Below the pieces are notes generated by a model. It did not search any database and was not told the origin of the DNA. It was given only the letters and a program-made list of their open reading frames with translations. A program made the translations under genes and the position numbers. Shown here in pieces: positions 38,886-47,848 of a stretch of 64,000 bases of DNA. The DNA is from Bradyrhizobium cajani. GTDB taxonomy: Bacteria > Pseudomonadota > Alphaproteobacteria > Rhizobiales > Xanthobacteraceae. The stretch's first letter is position 1; every line of letters begins with the position of its first letter. Where the stretch lies: positions 124,001-188,000 of the forward strand of contig NZ_WQNE01000011.1 of assembly GCF_009759665.1 (NCBI RefSeq), in the 5' to 3' direction.

Positions 38886-40181
38886 TCAGGCGGCGGCCCG
38901 GCCGATGTCGTTGCGGATCGAGCGGGCGGCCCAGACGAACAGCAGAGCGCCCAGCGTGGTGGTGACCGCCGCCGAGAGCAGGGAATAGCGCACGGCGTCC
39001 GTGCCATAGCTGCCCTTCAGCGCGTCGTTAACCATGCCGACCGCGAGCGGGCCGACGCCTTGGCCGAAACAGGTCGCAGTCAGCGCGATGAGTGCGGAGG
39101 CCAGCGCCCGCATGCTCGGCTTGGCCACGGTCTGCGCGATCGCGAAGATCGGTCCGAGATGGAAGCCGACCAGGAACGAGGTCAGCGCCAGCATGGCCAC
39201 CATCATCGCGAAATCCTGCGTCAGCATGCACAGCGCGAACACGGGGCCGGCAAGGCCGGAGGTGATCGCGGGCGCCCACAGCTTCCAGCGGTCGTCGCGG
39301 CGGCTCACCTGCGCCACCACGAAGCCGCCGAGCAGGGTGCCGGCCATGCCGGCGAGCCCCTTGAAGGTGCCGGCATAGGTGCCGATCTCGGCGCTCGACA
39401 GATGATGTACGCGCGCGAGGAACGGCGGGATCCAGGCCGCGGTCGCATAGTTGGTGTAGGTGGTCAGGCAGAAGCCGATCAGCACGATGATGAAGCTCTG
39501 CTGCGAGGCCAGGAAGCGCAGCGTCGGCCCGAGCGGCTCGGGCACAAAGCTCTCCTGCATCGCGCCGCGCTTCGGCTCGGAGATCGTGAGCCACAGCACC
39601 AGTGCGAGCAGGATGCCGGGAAGGCCGGCGACATAGAACGCCATCCGCCAGCCATAGTGCTGGTTGACGTAGCCGCCGACGAAATAGCCGAGGAAGACGC
39701 CGAGATAGGTGCCGATGGCGTAGATGCCGAGCGCGCGCGGGCGCTCGTTCTTGGCAAAGAGATCGGCGACGATGGATTGCGAGGCGGGAGAGCCTGCGGA
39801 CTCGCCGATGCCGACGCCGATGCGTGCCAGCGCCAGCGAGGTCACGCTGGTGGCCGCGCCGCACAGCGCCGTCATCGCGCTCCAGAACGCGAATGCGACG
39901 GCAACGATGTTGCGCCGGTTGAGCCGGTCGGCGACGCGCGCGATGGGGATGCCGAGCAGGGAATAGAACAGCGCGAAGCCGAAGCCTGCGAGCAGGCCCA
40001 TCATGGTGTCGCTGAGCTGGAACTCCTTCTTGATCGGCTCGATCAGCACGTTGAAGATCGTGCGGTCGAGGAAGTTCAGCGCGTAGATGATGGTGAGCAG
40101 CCCGAGCACGTAATAGCGCCGCGCCGAGGGCTTTGCCGCGGCGGCCGTTTGCACCGACACTTGTGACGTCACATCGACCAT
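38886..40181 (-). CDS. MFS transporter (spinster/hexuronate-like)
   Basis: A 431-residue permease with twelve predicted helices. MFS signature in loop 2-3: GIPIARVADRLNRR; NFLDRTIFNVLIEPI in helix 1 is typical of the branch that includes organic-acid and aromatic-acid transporters. The ATG at 40181 (MVDVTSQVS) has GGGGGA upstream; a TTG at 40193 is less likely. It is downstream of a Rieske oxygenase gene on the same strand, so it may import that enzyme's substrate. Confidence 0.88.
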   Translation of the reverse strand: MVDVTSQVSVQTAAAAKPSARRYYVLGLLTIIYALNFLDRTIFNVLIEPIKKEFQLSDTMMGLLAGFGFALFYSLLGIPIARVADRLNRRNIVAVAFAFWSAMTALCGAATSVTSLALARIGVGIGESAGSPASQSIVADLFAKNERPRALGIYAIGTYLGVFLGYFVGGYVNQHYGWRMAFYVAGLPGILLALVLWLTISEPKRGAMQESFVPEPLGPTLRFLASQQSFIIVLIGFCLTTYTNYATAAWIPPFLARVHHLSSAEIGTYAGTFKGLAGMAGTLLGGFVVAQVSRRDDRWKLWAPAITSGLAGPVFALCMLTQDFAMMVAMLALTSFLVGFHLGPIFAIAQTVAKPSMRALASALIALTATCFGQGVGPLAVGMVNDALKGSYGTDAVRYSLLSAAVTTTLGALLFVWAARSIRNDIGRAAA

Positions 40182-40245
40182 CGCTTCCCCCAATCTGTCT
40201 TTGTTGTCGTTGTCGGTCCAGCCCTGATCGGAGCTGGCTGCTTTG

Positions 40246-40299
40246 GAGCGTTTTCGAGCGAAGTGGACACCGGTTCGCGTAAGGAAAACGCATCAAAAC
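40246..40299. repeat. Intergenic repeat with GCGTTTTC/GAAAACGC inverted ends
   Basis: A 54-base element with inverted arms GCGTTTTC and GAAAACGC and core AAGTGGACACCGGTTCGCGT. It ends one base before the stop codon of the oxygenase gene. Similar elements are, as I recall, dispersed in Rhizobiales genomes. Confidence 0.7.
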
Positions 40300-40300
40300 T

Positions 40301-41491
40301 CTAGGCGTCGCGGATGTAATTCCCCGCTTCGAATTCGACCGGCGGCGCGCTTGCATCGAAGGACACGCCGATCGGGTCGCGGCCTGCGGCGAGTGCGTCG
40401 AGCTGGTCGCTCAGCATGCGCCGGATCAACAGGATGCCGCGGTCGCTCTGGCCGAAATGCTCCTCGGAGTGGACGGTCACCTCGCCCTGACCGACCTGGG
40501 CTTCGTAGTCGCCCGGGAATTGCTGGTGCTCTTGCTCGGTCATGTCCCACCAGAACTTGCCGTTGAATTTCGAGCGCATGCGGCCGATGTCGCCGGGAGT
40601 CTTGACGCGGCCGGCGACATAGATGCGGAAGGACGTATCGTCGATCGGAAGCACCCAGCCGAGCGACTCGACGCGGGCAAATTGCGCAACGCGCGGGTTC
40701 GGCACCACGCGCAGCGTCGGCAGTGCGGCCTCGCTGACGCGATAGAACACCTTGCCGTCGTCCTGCCTGCGCTCCGAACGCACGAGGACGCCGCGCGGCG
40801 ATTTCTCGAACTTCACCTCCGGGATCGAGGCCATCATGTTGGTGAATTGCGGGCCCGAGAACGAGCCGTGCAGCACCGGCACGTGATAGGGATCGACCAC
40901 GTTCTCGAAATGCTGGAGCCAGTTGCAGGGGATGATGGCGGGGCCGCCGCCGCCGATCGAGGAATCGTCGGCCTCGACCAGCTCGCCATCGTCCATGTTT
41001 TCCAGGCATTCGTAAGCCGGCAGCACCGGGCGTTTCTCGGCCGGGCCCATATAGGCAAAGATCAATCCGTAGCGCTCCTCGACCGGGTACCAGGGCTGGC
41101 GCACCTTGTCCTTGAACTGGCCGCCCTCGGGCTCGCAGGGCTGCTCCAGGCAGTGCCCCTCGGTGTCGAACTTCCAGCCGTGATAGCAGCAGCGGATGCC
41201 GTCCTCCTCGACCTTGCCATAGTAGAGCGTGGTGCCGCGGTGGCAGCAGCGGGCGTGCAGCAGGCCGGCGCGCCCGTGCTTGTCACGGAAGAGGACAAGA
41301 TCTTCCCCGAGCGCGCGCACCTTTTTCGGCGTGTCTGTGGCATCGCCGGTGAGCCCGACTGGGTGCCAGTAGCGACGGAGCAGCTCGCCCATCGGCGTGC
41401 CGCGCACGACCGAGGTGAGCTCGGTGCGGGTATGCGCCGGTTTCATCGCATAGGCCGTGCCGAGATCGCGATCCCGCTGGGTGATCGTCAT
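40301..41491 (-). CDS. Rieske non-haem iron aromatic ring-hydroxylating oxygenase, large subunit
   Basis: A 396-residue oxygenase from MTITQRDRD (GGGAGG upstream). The Rieske [2Fe-2S] site is seen as ARCCHRG and CCYHGWKF (C-x-H and C-x2-H). The mononuclear iron site is D-x2-H-x4-H, seen in NVVDPYHVPVLHGSF. It belongs to the group containing vanillate and phthalate oxygenases, but substrate is not deducible. A reductase partner is not adjacent. A MarR regulator is divergent and an MFS transporter follows. Confidence 0.9.
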   Translation of the reverse strand: MTITQRDRDLGTAYAMKPAHTRTELTSVVRGTPMGELLRRYWHPVGLTGDATDTPKKVRALGEDLVLFRDKHGRAGLLHARCCHRGTTLYYGKVEEDGIRCCYHGWKFDTEGHCLEQPCEPEGGQFKDKVRQPWYPVEERYGLIFAYMGPAEKRPVLPAYECLENMDDGELVEADDSSIGGGGPAIIPCNWLQHFENVVDPYHVPVLHGSFSGPQFTNMMASIPEVKFEKSPRGVLVRSERRQDDGKVFYRVSEAALPTLRVVPNPRVAQFARVESLGWVLPIDDTSFRIYVAGRVKTPGDIGRMRSKFNGKFWWDMTEQEHQQFPGDYEAQVGQGEVTVHSEEHFGQSDRGILLIRRMLSDQLDALAAGRDPIGVSFDASAPPVEFEAGNYIRDA

Positions 41492-41562
41492 GCTGGTCCT
41501 CCCGCTGTGGGCCGTGCCGGCCGGGCCTTTTTGATGCCTTGTCTCAGTGAAAAATAATTCGA

Positions 41563-41606
41563 TGACAATGTCAACGATCTTCCAAATGCCTCTTAGACGC
41601 ATTTGG
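41563..41606. promoter_or_regulatory. Candidate MarR operators between the Rieske gene and the MarR gene
   Basis: Two palindromes lie in the 178-base divergent region: TGACA-A-TGTCA at 41563-41573 and CCAAATGC-N9-GCATTTGG at 41582-41606. MarR-family dimers bind such inverted repeats near their own promoters, so these are likely operators for both directions. Inferred from symmetry only. Confidence 0.5.
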
Positions 41607-41669
41607 GTGAGGCGGGCAGGCCGCCATGGCCCGGGCTTGGCAGGCTCCGGCTTTCTTGGCAGAGGTGGA

Positions 41670-42182
41670 ATGATGAGCCAGACTGAGAGCAGGGGCGGAT
41701 CGTCCGAAACGGACGACAGCGAGTCGGCGGCGCCGATCACCGCGATGCTGTCGTCGCGGCTGATGGTGCTCGCCAACCTGCTCAAGCGCGGCGCCATCCT
41801 GCGCTACAAGCGCCTCACCGGACTGAACTCGGTCGAGTTCGGTCTCGTCGCCTCGCTCGGCCGGCGGCCGCCGATGAGCGTGGCGCGGCTTGCCGAGGCG
41901 GTCGGTCAGGACAAGGGACAGATCAGCCGTGCGCTGGCAAATCTTCTCTCGCGCAAGCTGATCGCAAAATCGGCAAATCCGAAGGATAGCCGCGAGGTCC
42001 TGATCTCGCTCACCGCGGCGGGCCTCGCCGCGCATGATGCGATCGTCGATGGTGCGCAGGAGCGCAACCGGCGCCTGCTGGAACATCTGAGCGAAGCCGA
42101 ATTCCAGACATTGCTGCGACAGGTTGACCAGCTCACCGCGATCGCCGCCGACATGCTCGAGATCGAGAAGAATTTGCGCTGA
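41670..42182 (+). CDS. MarR-family transcriptional regulator
   Basis: About 170 residues from one of two adjacent ATGs (41670 or 41673) with GAGGTGG upstream. The winged-helix region is clear: MSVARLAEAVGQDKGQISRAL as recognition helix area and NPKDSREVLISLTAAG as the wing. It is divergent from the Rieske oxygenase-MFS pair and probably represses it until an aromatic ligand is bound. The ligand is unknown. Confidence 0.9.
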   Translation: MMSQTESRGGSSETDDSESAAPITAMLSSRLMVLANLLKRGAILRYKRLTGLNSVEFGLVASLGRRPPMSVARLAEAVGQDKGQISRALANLLSRKLIAKSANPKDSREVLISLTAAGLAAHDAIVDGAQERNRRLLEHLSEAEFQTLLRQVDQLTAIAADMLEIEKNLR

Positions 42183-42216
42183 CGTCTCAGCAACCTCCGG
42201 AAATATTGGAGCGTCT

Positions 42217-42233
42217 CTAAGAATCTTTCTAAG
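42217..42233 (+). promoter_or_regulatory. Irr-type iron control element upstream of the TonB receptor
   Basis: CTAAGAATCTTTCTAAG is a near-palindrome that matches the rhizobial ICE motif TTTAGAA-N3-TTCTAAA at most positions (AGAA-N3-TTCT core intact). It lies 53 bases before the receptor gene. Irr controls iron-uptake genes through this motif in related species. Confidence 0.55.
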
Positions 42234-42285
42234 AAGCATTCAATTAGGGAATTCGCGCGCCCTCCAATAAGCGTCACCGTAGCGC

Positions 42286-44613
42286 ATGCCGCCCCGGGAC
42301 TGGCGGCATGACGCATTGAATAAGCAGCTTTGGGGTGGCGCGTTGAACAGTCTTGGAATGCTGCGGTCGGCCGTGTTGGCGACCGCGTCCGCTTGGGTCT
42401 TGGTGCCGCAGGCATCGCTCGCACAATCATCGGCGCAGAGTGGCGCACAGAACATTCCGTCGGTGACCGTCGCTGCGCCGGAAGCGCGGCGGCGCGCGCC
42501 CGCCGCTGTGGTGCGTAGCGCGCCGCGGCGATCGGTGCAGACCGCCAATCGCAACAGACCGCAGCCGCAGCGCGATGTCGGCTTCGTCGAGACGCCGCGC
42601 GGTCCGGTGAACGGCTACGTCGCCGGCCGCAGCTCGTCGGGCACCAAGACCAACACGCCGATCATGGAGACGCCGCAGTCGGTGTCGGTGATCGGCGCCG
42701 AGCAGATCCGCGACCAGAAGCCGAACAAGCTCGACGAGGTCCTGCGCTACACTGCCGGCGTGCGCGCCGGAACGTTTGGCACGGACACCCGCAACGACTG
42801 GTGGCTGATCCGCGGCTTCAAGTCCGAAGACATCGGACTGTTCCTCGATGGCTTGCAACTGTTCTACACCTCCTACGCGAGTTGGAAGCTGCAACCTTTC
42901 AACATGGAGCGCGTCGAGGTGCTGCGCGGTCCCTCTGCGGTGCTTTATGGCGGATCGAGCCCGAGCGGCATCGTCAACGTCATCAGCAAGATGCCGCCGG
43001 CCGAGCCGATCCGTTACATCGAGACCGGCGTCAACAATTTCGGCAACGCCTATGTCGGCTTCGATTTCGGCGGACCGGTCGCGACGAGCCCCGAGAACGG
43101 CAAGCTGTTCGCTCGCGTGGTCGGCCAGGTCCAGAACGGCGGCACGCAGGTCAACTTCACGCCCGACAACAACTATTTCATCGCGCCCTCGGTCACCTGG
43201 AAGCCGGATGCCGACACGACCTTGACGGTGCTGGCCTCGGCCTCGAAGCAGGACACCCGTGGCATCAACTTCCTGCCCTACAGGGGCACGGTGACCAACG
43301 CGCCGTTCGGCAAGATTCCCACCAGCTTCTTCGTCGGCGATCCCAGCGTCGACAAGTTCACGCGCGAGCAGGAGATGCTCGGCTATCAGTTCGAGCGCCA
43401 TCTCACCGACGACCTGACATTCCGTCAGAACGCCCGCTTTGCGCATGTCGACATTACCTACCGCGGCTACGTCGGCAACGATTGGGCCGACATCAATACG
43501 GCCACCCTCAATCGCTACAATTGGTACGCGAAGAACACTGCCAACCAAGCCAATCTCGACAACCAGCTCGAGTATCGTTTCAACACCGGCCCGGTCGGGC
43601 ACACGATGCTGTTCGGGGTCGATCTGAAGGGCTACCAGATCGACGATTATCAGGCCTTCGGGTTTGGCGTGCCTGCGATCAATGTCTTCAATCCCGCCTA
43701 TGGGGCGGCCGAGGTTCCGCTACCGAGCGCTCCGTTCCGAAACTTCCTGATCACGCAGAAGCAAGCCGGCACCTATCTTCAGGACCAGATGAAGCTCGGC
43801 AATTTCACGCTGGTGCTGAGCGGCCGCAATGACTGGGTCGAGACGACGCAGGCCGCCCGCGACACGGGCGCTACGGTCGCCAGCCGCGACGACAGCAGGT
43901 TCAGCGGCCGCGCCGGGCTGATCTATAATTTCGACAACGGCATCGCGCCCTACGTGTCCTATGCGACGAGCTACAATCCGATCATCGGCCTCAACGCCCA
44001 GAACCAGCTGTTTCTGCCAGAGACCGGCAAGCAGGCCGAAATCGGCGTGAAGGTCGCGCCAAGGGGCTTCGATGGCTACTTCACGGTCTCGGCTTTCGAT
44101 CTGGTCCGTCAAAATGTCGCGACGACATTGCCGGGCAGTGTTCCCGTGTTGCAAAACCAGACTGGCGAGGTGACCTCGCGCGGCATCGAGCTCGAAGCAG
44201 TGGCCAATGCCACCAAGGAGCTGAAGCTGATCGGCTCCTTCACGGCCTATCATCTCTTCAACAGCAAGGATCTCGATCCGACGCTGGTCGGCAAGACGCC
44301 GACCAACACGCCCGAGATGCTGGTGTCGGGCTGGGCCGACTACACCTTCAAGGACGGACCGCTGGAAGGATTTGGTTTCGGCGGCGGCGTCCGCTACATC
44401 GGCTCGTCCTGGGCCGATGCCACCAACACGCTCGAGGTTCCCGCGGTCGTGCTCGGCGATCTCGCGCTTCATTACGAATGGCAGAACTGGCGCACGGCCC
44501 TCAACGTCATCAACCTGACCGACAAGATCTATGTCGCGAGCTGCGCGTCGGCCACGTCCTGCTTCTACGGCGACCGCCGGCGCGTGACCGCCAGCGTTTC
44601 CTACAAATGGTGA
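42286..44613 (+). CDS. TonB-dependent siderophore receptor
   Basis: A 775-residue outer-membrane receptor. After an N-terminal signal region (cleavage near ASLAQ) come a plug domain (METPQSVSVIGAEQIRDQ, then LDEVLRYTAGV) and a 22-strand barrel ending TASVSYKW. These plug motifs are typical of ferrichrome/ferric-siderophore receptors. Start is uncertain: ATG 42286 lacks a good ribosome site, whereas TTG 42343 has GGGGTGG before it. The Irr-type box upstream suggests iron control. The PepSY protein gene follows by 22 bases. Confidence 0.92.
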   Translation: MPPRDWRHDALNKQLWGGALNSLGMLRSAVLATASAWVLVPQASLAQSSAQSGAQNIPSVTVAAPEARRRAPAAVVRSAPRRSVQTANRNRPQPQRDVGFVETPRGPVNGYVAGRSSSGTKTNTPIMETPQSVSVIGAEQIRDQKPNKLDEVLRYTAGVRAGTFGTDTRNDWWLIRGFKSEDIGLFLDGLQLFYTSYASWKLQPFNMERVEVLRGPSAVLYGGSSPSGIVNVISKMPPAEPIRYIETGVNNFGNAYVGFDFGGPVATSPENGKLFARVVGQVQNGGTQVNFTPDNNYFIAPSVTWKPDADTTLTVLASASKQDTRGINFLPYRGTVTNAPFGKIPTSFFVGDPSVDKFTREQEMLGYQFERHLTDDLTFRQNARFAHVDITYRGYVGNDWADINTATLNRYNWYAKNTANQANLDNQLEYRFNTGPVGHTMLFGVDLKGYQIDDYQAFGFGVPAINVFNPAYGAAEVPLPSAPFRNFLITQKQAGTYLQDQMKLGNFTLVLSGRNDWVETTQAARDTGATVASRDDSRFSGRAGLIYNFDNGIAPYVSYATSYNPIIGLNAQNQLFLPETGKQAEIGVKVAPRGFDGYFTVSAFDLVRQNVATTLPGSVPVLQNQTGEVTSRGIELEAVANATKELKLIGSFTAYHLFNSKDLDPTLVGKTPTNTPEMLVSGWADYTFKDGPLEGFGFGGGVRYIGSSWADATNTLEVPAVVLGDLALHYEWQNWRTALNVINLTDKIYVASCASATSCFYGDRRRVTASVSYKW

Positions 44614-44635
44614 GAAACGGCGAGGGGAGGGCCCC

Positions 44636-45772
44636 GTGAAGGCGCGCACGGTCAGACTCTGGTCCGTGGTCCACACCTGGACCAGCCTGATCTCGACCGT
44701 GTTCCTGCTGCTGCTCTGCCTCACCGGCCTGCCGCTGGTGTTCCACCACGAGATCGATGAGCTCCTGGGCTATGCCCCCCAGCCCGAAGCTCACGCGAGC
44801 GCGGCGCGCGCGACGCCGCAAGCCGTCGCCGACGCCGCGCTCGCCGCCGATCCCGGCCGGGTCATGCAATATATCTCCTGGGACAAGGACGAGCCCGGGA
44901 TCGTGATGGCCTTCACCAACAGCGCGCCTGACGGGCTTCCCGACAACGCGACGGTGCGAGCCTTCGACGCCGTCTCGGCCAAGCTGCTCGGGCCGGTCGG
45001 CGTCGGGCCGATGCTGATCGTGCTCAAGCTGCACACCGACATGTTCGCCGGCCAGGCCGGGAAACTGTTCCTCGGTGCCATGGGGCTGTTGTTCGCCGTA
45101 GCAATCGTCTCCGGCGTGGTGCTGTACTGGCCATTCACCCGCCGCCTGCGCTTTGCCACCATCCGCGGTCATGCGTCCCATCGCGTGCGCTGGCTCGACT
45201 GGCACAATCTGATCGGGGTGGTGACGGTGGCCTGGGCGCTGGTGGTCGGGCTGACCGGCGTCGTCAACACCTGGGCCGAGCTGATGCTGAACCAGTGGAA
45301 GGCGACCGAACTCGCCAGCATGGTCGCGCCCTATGCCGGCAAGCCGCCGCCCGCGCATCTCGCCTCGCTCGACGACATCGTCGGGAGGGCGAGGGGGGCG
45401 GCTCCCGGCATGGAGGTCGCCTTCATCGCCTATCCGGGCACGCCGTTCACGTCCTCGCACCACTTCGCGGCCTTCATGAGGGGCGACACGGCGCTGACGG
45501 CGCGGCTGCTGAAACCGGTCCTGCTGGACGGCGAAAGCGGCGAGGTCGCCGACAGCCGGGCACTGCCGCTCTATCTCCAGGCCCTGCTGATCTCGCAGCC
45601 GCTGCATTTCGGTGACTACGGCGGCATGCCGCTCAAGATGATCTGGGCCGCGCTCGACCTGTTCACGATCGTCGTGATCGGCAGCGGCCTCTATCTCTGG
45701 CTGGCGCGGCGACGGAAGCGGACGTCCGCCCGCGCCGACGCATTCGCCAGACGAGCCCCGGTCCCGTCGTGA
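44636..45772 (+). CDS. PepSY-domain membrane protein, probable ferric-siderophore reductase type
   Basis: 378 residues from a GTG with GAGGGGAGG upstream. Four transmembrane segments are visible: one near 14-34 (with HTWTSLISTVFLLLL), two in the middle and one near 345-365, with PepSY-like periplasmic segments between. Relatives next to siderophore receptors are thought to release iron from imported siderophores. The His residues in helices (VHTW, LKLHTDMFAGQ, LDWHNLIG) fit haem-binding reductases. Substrate unknown. It overlaps the following gene by one base. Confidence 0.82.
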   Translation: MKARTVRLWSVVHTWTSLISTVFLLLLCLTGLPLVFHHEIDELLGYAPQPEAHASAARATPQAVADAALAADPGRVMQYISWDKDEPGIVMAFTNSAPDGLPDNATVRAFDAVSAKLLGPVGVGPMLIVLKLHTDMFAGQAGKLFLGAMGLLFAVAIVSGVVLYWPFTRRLRFATIRGHASHRVRWLDWHNLIGVVTVAWALVVGLTGVVNTWAELMLNQWKATELASMVAPYAGKPPPAHLASLDDIVGRARGAAPGMEVAFIAYPGTPFTSSHHFAAFMRGDTALTARLLKPVLLDGESGEVADSRALPLYLQALLISQPLHFGDYGGMPLKMIWAALDLFTIVVIGSGLYLWLARRRKRTSARADAFARRAPVPS

Positions 45773-46002
45773 TGCATGGCTCCTCTGATCGCTCGCGCCT
45801 GTGGATACGTGTCTTTGCAGCACCCATCCTGCTGGCGGCTGCGACCGTCACCGGTCTCCTGGCCGCGCTGCTGTGGGGCGCGATCGGCCAATATGTCGCC
45901 TGGGTGACGGTGGGGGCACCGGTGCTGGTCGTCGCCTGGGTTTGGGTGCGCTGCCGTACTCAAAAAACCGGGCAATTTTCGCGGACGATACGCGGCAAAT
46001 AG
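45772..46002 (+). CDS. Small two-helix membrane protein of the iron-uptake cluster
   Basis: 76 residues with two hydrophobic segments (about 15-35 and 40-58: APILLAAATVTGLLAALLWG and VAWVTVGAPVLVVAWVWV) and a basic tail. It starts on the A of the preceding TGA stop, so it is translationally coupled to the PepSY gene. A GTG at 45769 is an alternative start. No named family recognised. Confidence 0.7.
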   Translation: MHGSSDRSRLWIRVFAAPILLAAATVTGLLAALLWGAIGQYVAWVTVGAPVLVVAWVWVRCRTQKTGQFSRTIRGK

Positions 46003-46250
46003 CCGGCGCGGCGTGGGCGTCGCAAGCTCGGACCGGCCACCCTGCAAGACCGCGGGCACTCTTGCTGGCTCTGGCGATCTGCTCCATACCAGCCGCGGGG
46101 TGATTCCGGGATTTTCACTGCCATTGGGGCGGCAAAGGGCCTAAAAAGAGCGTGTCTTGCGCCCATTGGTGCACTGCGCTAAGGCTCAGAATAATTCCAA
46201 ATCGGACGAATCCGTGGCTGTCCCGAGGCCACGGCAAAAAGGGCTCGTCA

Positions 46251-46616
46251 ATGAGCGGCATTCTGCAGAACTATCTTCCACTCGTCGTCTTTATAGGGGT
46301 AGCGGGCCTCATCGGCCTCGTGCTGCTGATCGCGCCCTTCATCGTGGCGTTCCAGCAGCCGGACCCGGAAAAGCTGTCGGCGTATGAGTGCGGTTTCAAC
46401 GCCTTCGACGACGCCCGAATGAAGTTCGACGTCCGCTTCTATCTGGTCGCCATCCTCTTCATCATCTTCGACCTCGAGGTGGCGTTCCTGTTTCCCTGGG
46501 CGGTGGCGTTCGGCAAGCTTGGCGCGACCGGCTTCTGGTCCATGTTGGTGTTCCTCGCCGTGCTGACGGTCGGGTTCGCCTATGAATGGAAGAAGGGAGC
46601 ACTCGAATGGGATTGA
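46251..46616 (+). CDS. nuoA: NADH-quinone oxidoreductase subunit A
   Basis: 121 residues with three transmembrane helices and the conserved segment KLSAYECGFNAFDDARMKFD, then RFYLVAILFIIFDLE. It is the first membrane subunit of complex I. The chosen ATG gives the normal length; the longer frame to 46152 is upstream DNA. It overlaps nuoB by ten bases. The 248 bases before it hold the likely operon promoter, where I see no clear motif. Confidence 0.96.
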   Translation: MSGILQNYLPLVVFIGVAGLIGLVLLIAPFIVAFQQPDPEKLSAYECGFNAFDDARMKFDVRFYLVAILFIIFDLEVAFLFPWAVAFGKLGATGFWSMLVFLAVLTVGFAYEWKKGALEWD

Positions 46617-47194
46617 ACCCTGCATCGTCCACAGGTCCGGTTCTCGCGCCGGCCCCCAAGGGCATTCTGGATCCGTCGACCGGCAAGCCGGTCGGGGCCA
46701 ATGATCCGTTCTTCCTCGAGGTCAATTCGGAGCTGTCCGACAAGGGCTTCTTCGTCGCCGCGACCGACGACCTCATCACTTGGGCGCGCACCGGCTCCTT
46801 GATGTGGATGACCTTCGGTCTCGCCTGCTGCGCGGTCGAGATGATGCAGGTGTCGATGCCGCGCTACGACGTCGAGCGCTTCGGTTTCGCGCCGCGTGCC
46901 TCGCCGCGCCAGTCCGACGTGATGATCGTCGCCGGCACGCTGACCAACAAGATGGCCCCGGCTTTGCGCAAGGTCTACGACCAGATGCCCGAGCCGCGCT
47001 ACGTCATCTCGATGGGCTCCTGCGCCAATGGCGGCGGCTACTATCACTATTCCTACTCGGTCGTGCGCGGCTGCGACCGCATCGTGCCGATCGACATCTA
47101 CGTGCCGGGCTGTCCGCCCACGGCGGAAGCTCTGCTCTACGGCGTGCTGCTGCTGCAGAAGAAGATCCGCCGCACCGGCACCATCGAACGCTAA
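46607..47194 (+). CDS. nuoB: NADH-quinone oxidoreductase subunit B
   Basis: 195 residues, carrying the N2 [4Fe-4S] cluster next to the quinone site. Cysteine motifs seen: GLACCAVEMMQ, MGSCANGGG and PGCPPTAEA. The protein has a normal N-terminal extension. It starts inside the last codons of nuoA. Confidence 0.97.
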   Translation: MGLNPASSTGPVLAPAPKGILDPSTGKPVGANDPFFLEVNSELSDKGFFVAATDDLITWARTGSLMWMTFGLACCAVEMMQVSMPRYDVERFGFAPRASPRQSDVMIVAGTLTNKMAPALRKVYDQMPEPRYVISMGSCANGGGYYHYSYSVVRGCDRIVPIDIYVPGCPPTAEALLYGVLLLQKKIRRTGTIER

Positions 47195-47205
47195 GGTTTT
47201 ACGTC

Positions 47206-47814
47206 ATGGACGACGCCAAGCTCGACGCACTGGGGCAGACGATCGTTAGCGCGCTTCCGGGCGCCGCCACCGGTCACTCGGTGGCCTTCAACCAGCTCAC
47301 GGTGGACGTCGAGGCCGCCAAGATCGTCGAGGTGGTCAAGTACCTTCGCGACGACCCGGGCTGCCGCTTCGTCAACATCACCGACGTGACCGCGGTCGAT
47401 TACCCCTCGCGCGAAAAGCGCTTCGACGTGATCTACCACTTCCTGTCACCGACGCTGAACACGCGGATCCGGCTGCGGGTCGCCGCCGACGAGACCACGC
47501 AGGTGCCGTCGCTGATCGACGAATTCCCCGGCGCCGACTGGTTCGAGCGCGAGGCCTACGACCTCTATGGCGTGTTCTTCGTCGGCCATCCCGACATGCG
47601 CCGCCTCCTCACCGATTACGGTTTCGAGGGCCATCCGCTGCGCAAGGATTTCCCGACCACCGGCTTCGTCGAGGTCCGCTACGACGACCAGGAGAAGCGG
47701 GTGGTGTACGAGCCCGTCCGGCTCAACCAGGAATTCCGCAAGTTCGACTTTTTGTCTCCGTGGGAGGGGGCGGATTATCCGGTCCTTCCGGGCGATGAAA
47801 AGGCGAAGCAGTGA
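47206..47814 (+). CDS. nuoC: NADH-quinone oxidoreductase subunit C
   Basis: 202 residues of the peripheral arm; motif EREAYDLYGVFFVGHPDMRR followed by GFEGHPLRKDFP is the 30-kDa subunit signature. NuoC and NuoD are separate here, unlike the fused E. coli form. The gene after it is a four-helix-bundle insertion, not nuoD. Confidence 0.97.
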   Translation: MDDAKLDALGQTIVSALPGAATGHSVAFNQLTVDVEAAKIVEVVKYLRDDPGCRFVNITDVTAVDYPSREKRFDVIYHFLSPTLNTRIRLRVAADETTQVPSLIDEFPGADWFEREAYDLYGVFFVGHPDMRRLLTDYGFEGHPLRKDFPTTGFVEVRYDDQEKRVVYEPVRLNQEFRKFDFLSPWEGADYPVLPGDEKAKQ

Positions 47815-47841
47815 CTAGCGAATAGCGAGTGGCGAATAGGG
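47815..47841. repeat. Short GCGAATAG-type repeat, left flank of the four-helix-bundle gene
   Basis: Tandem-like GCGAATAG, GCGAGTG and GCGAATAGG units directly after the nuoC stop. The right flank at 48231-48260 carries the same units in inverse orientation. Confidence 0.6.
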
Positions 47842-47848
47842 ATGTTAG

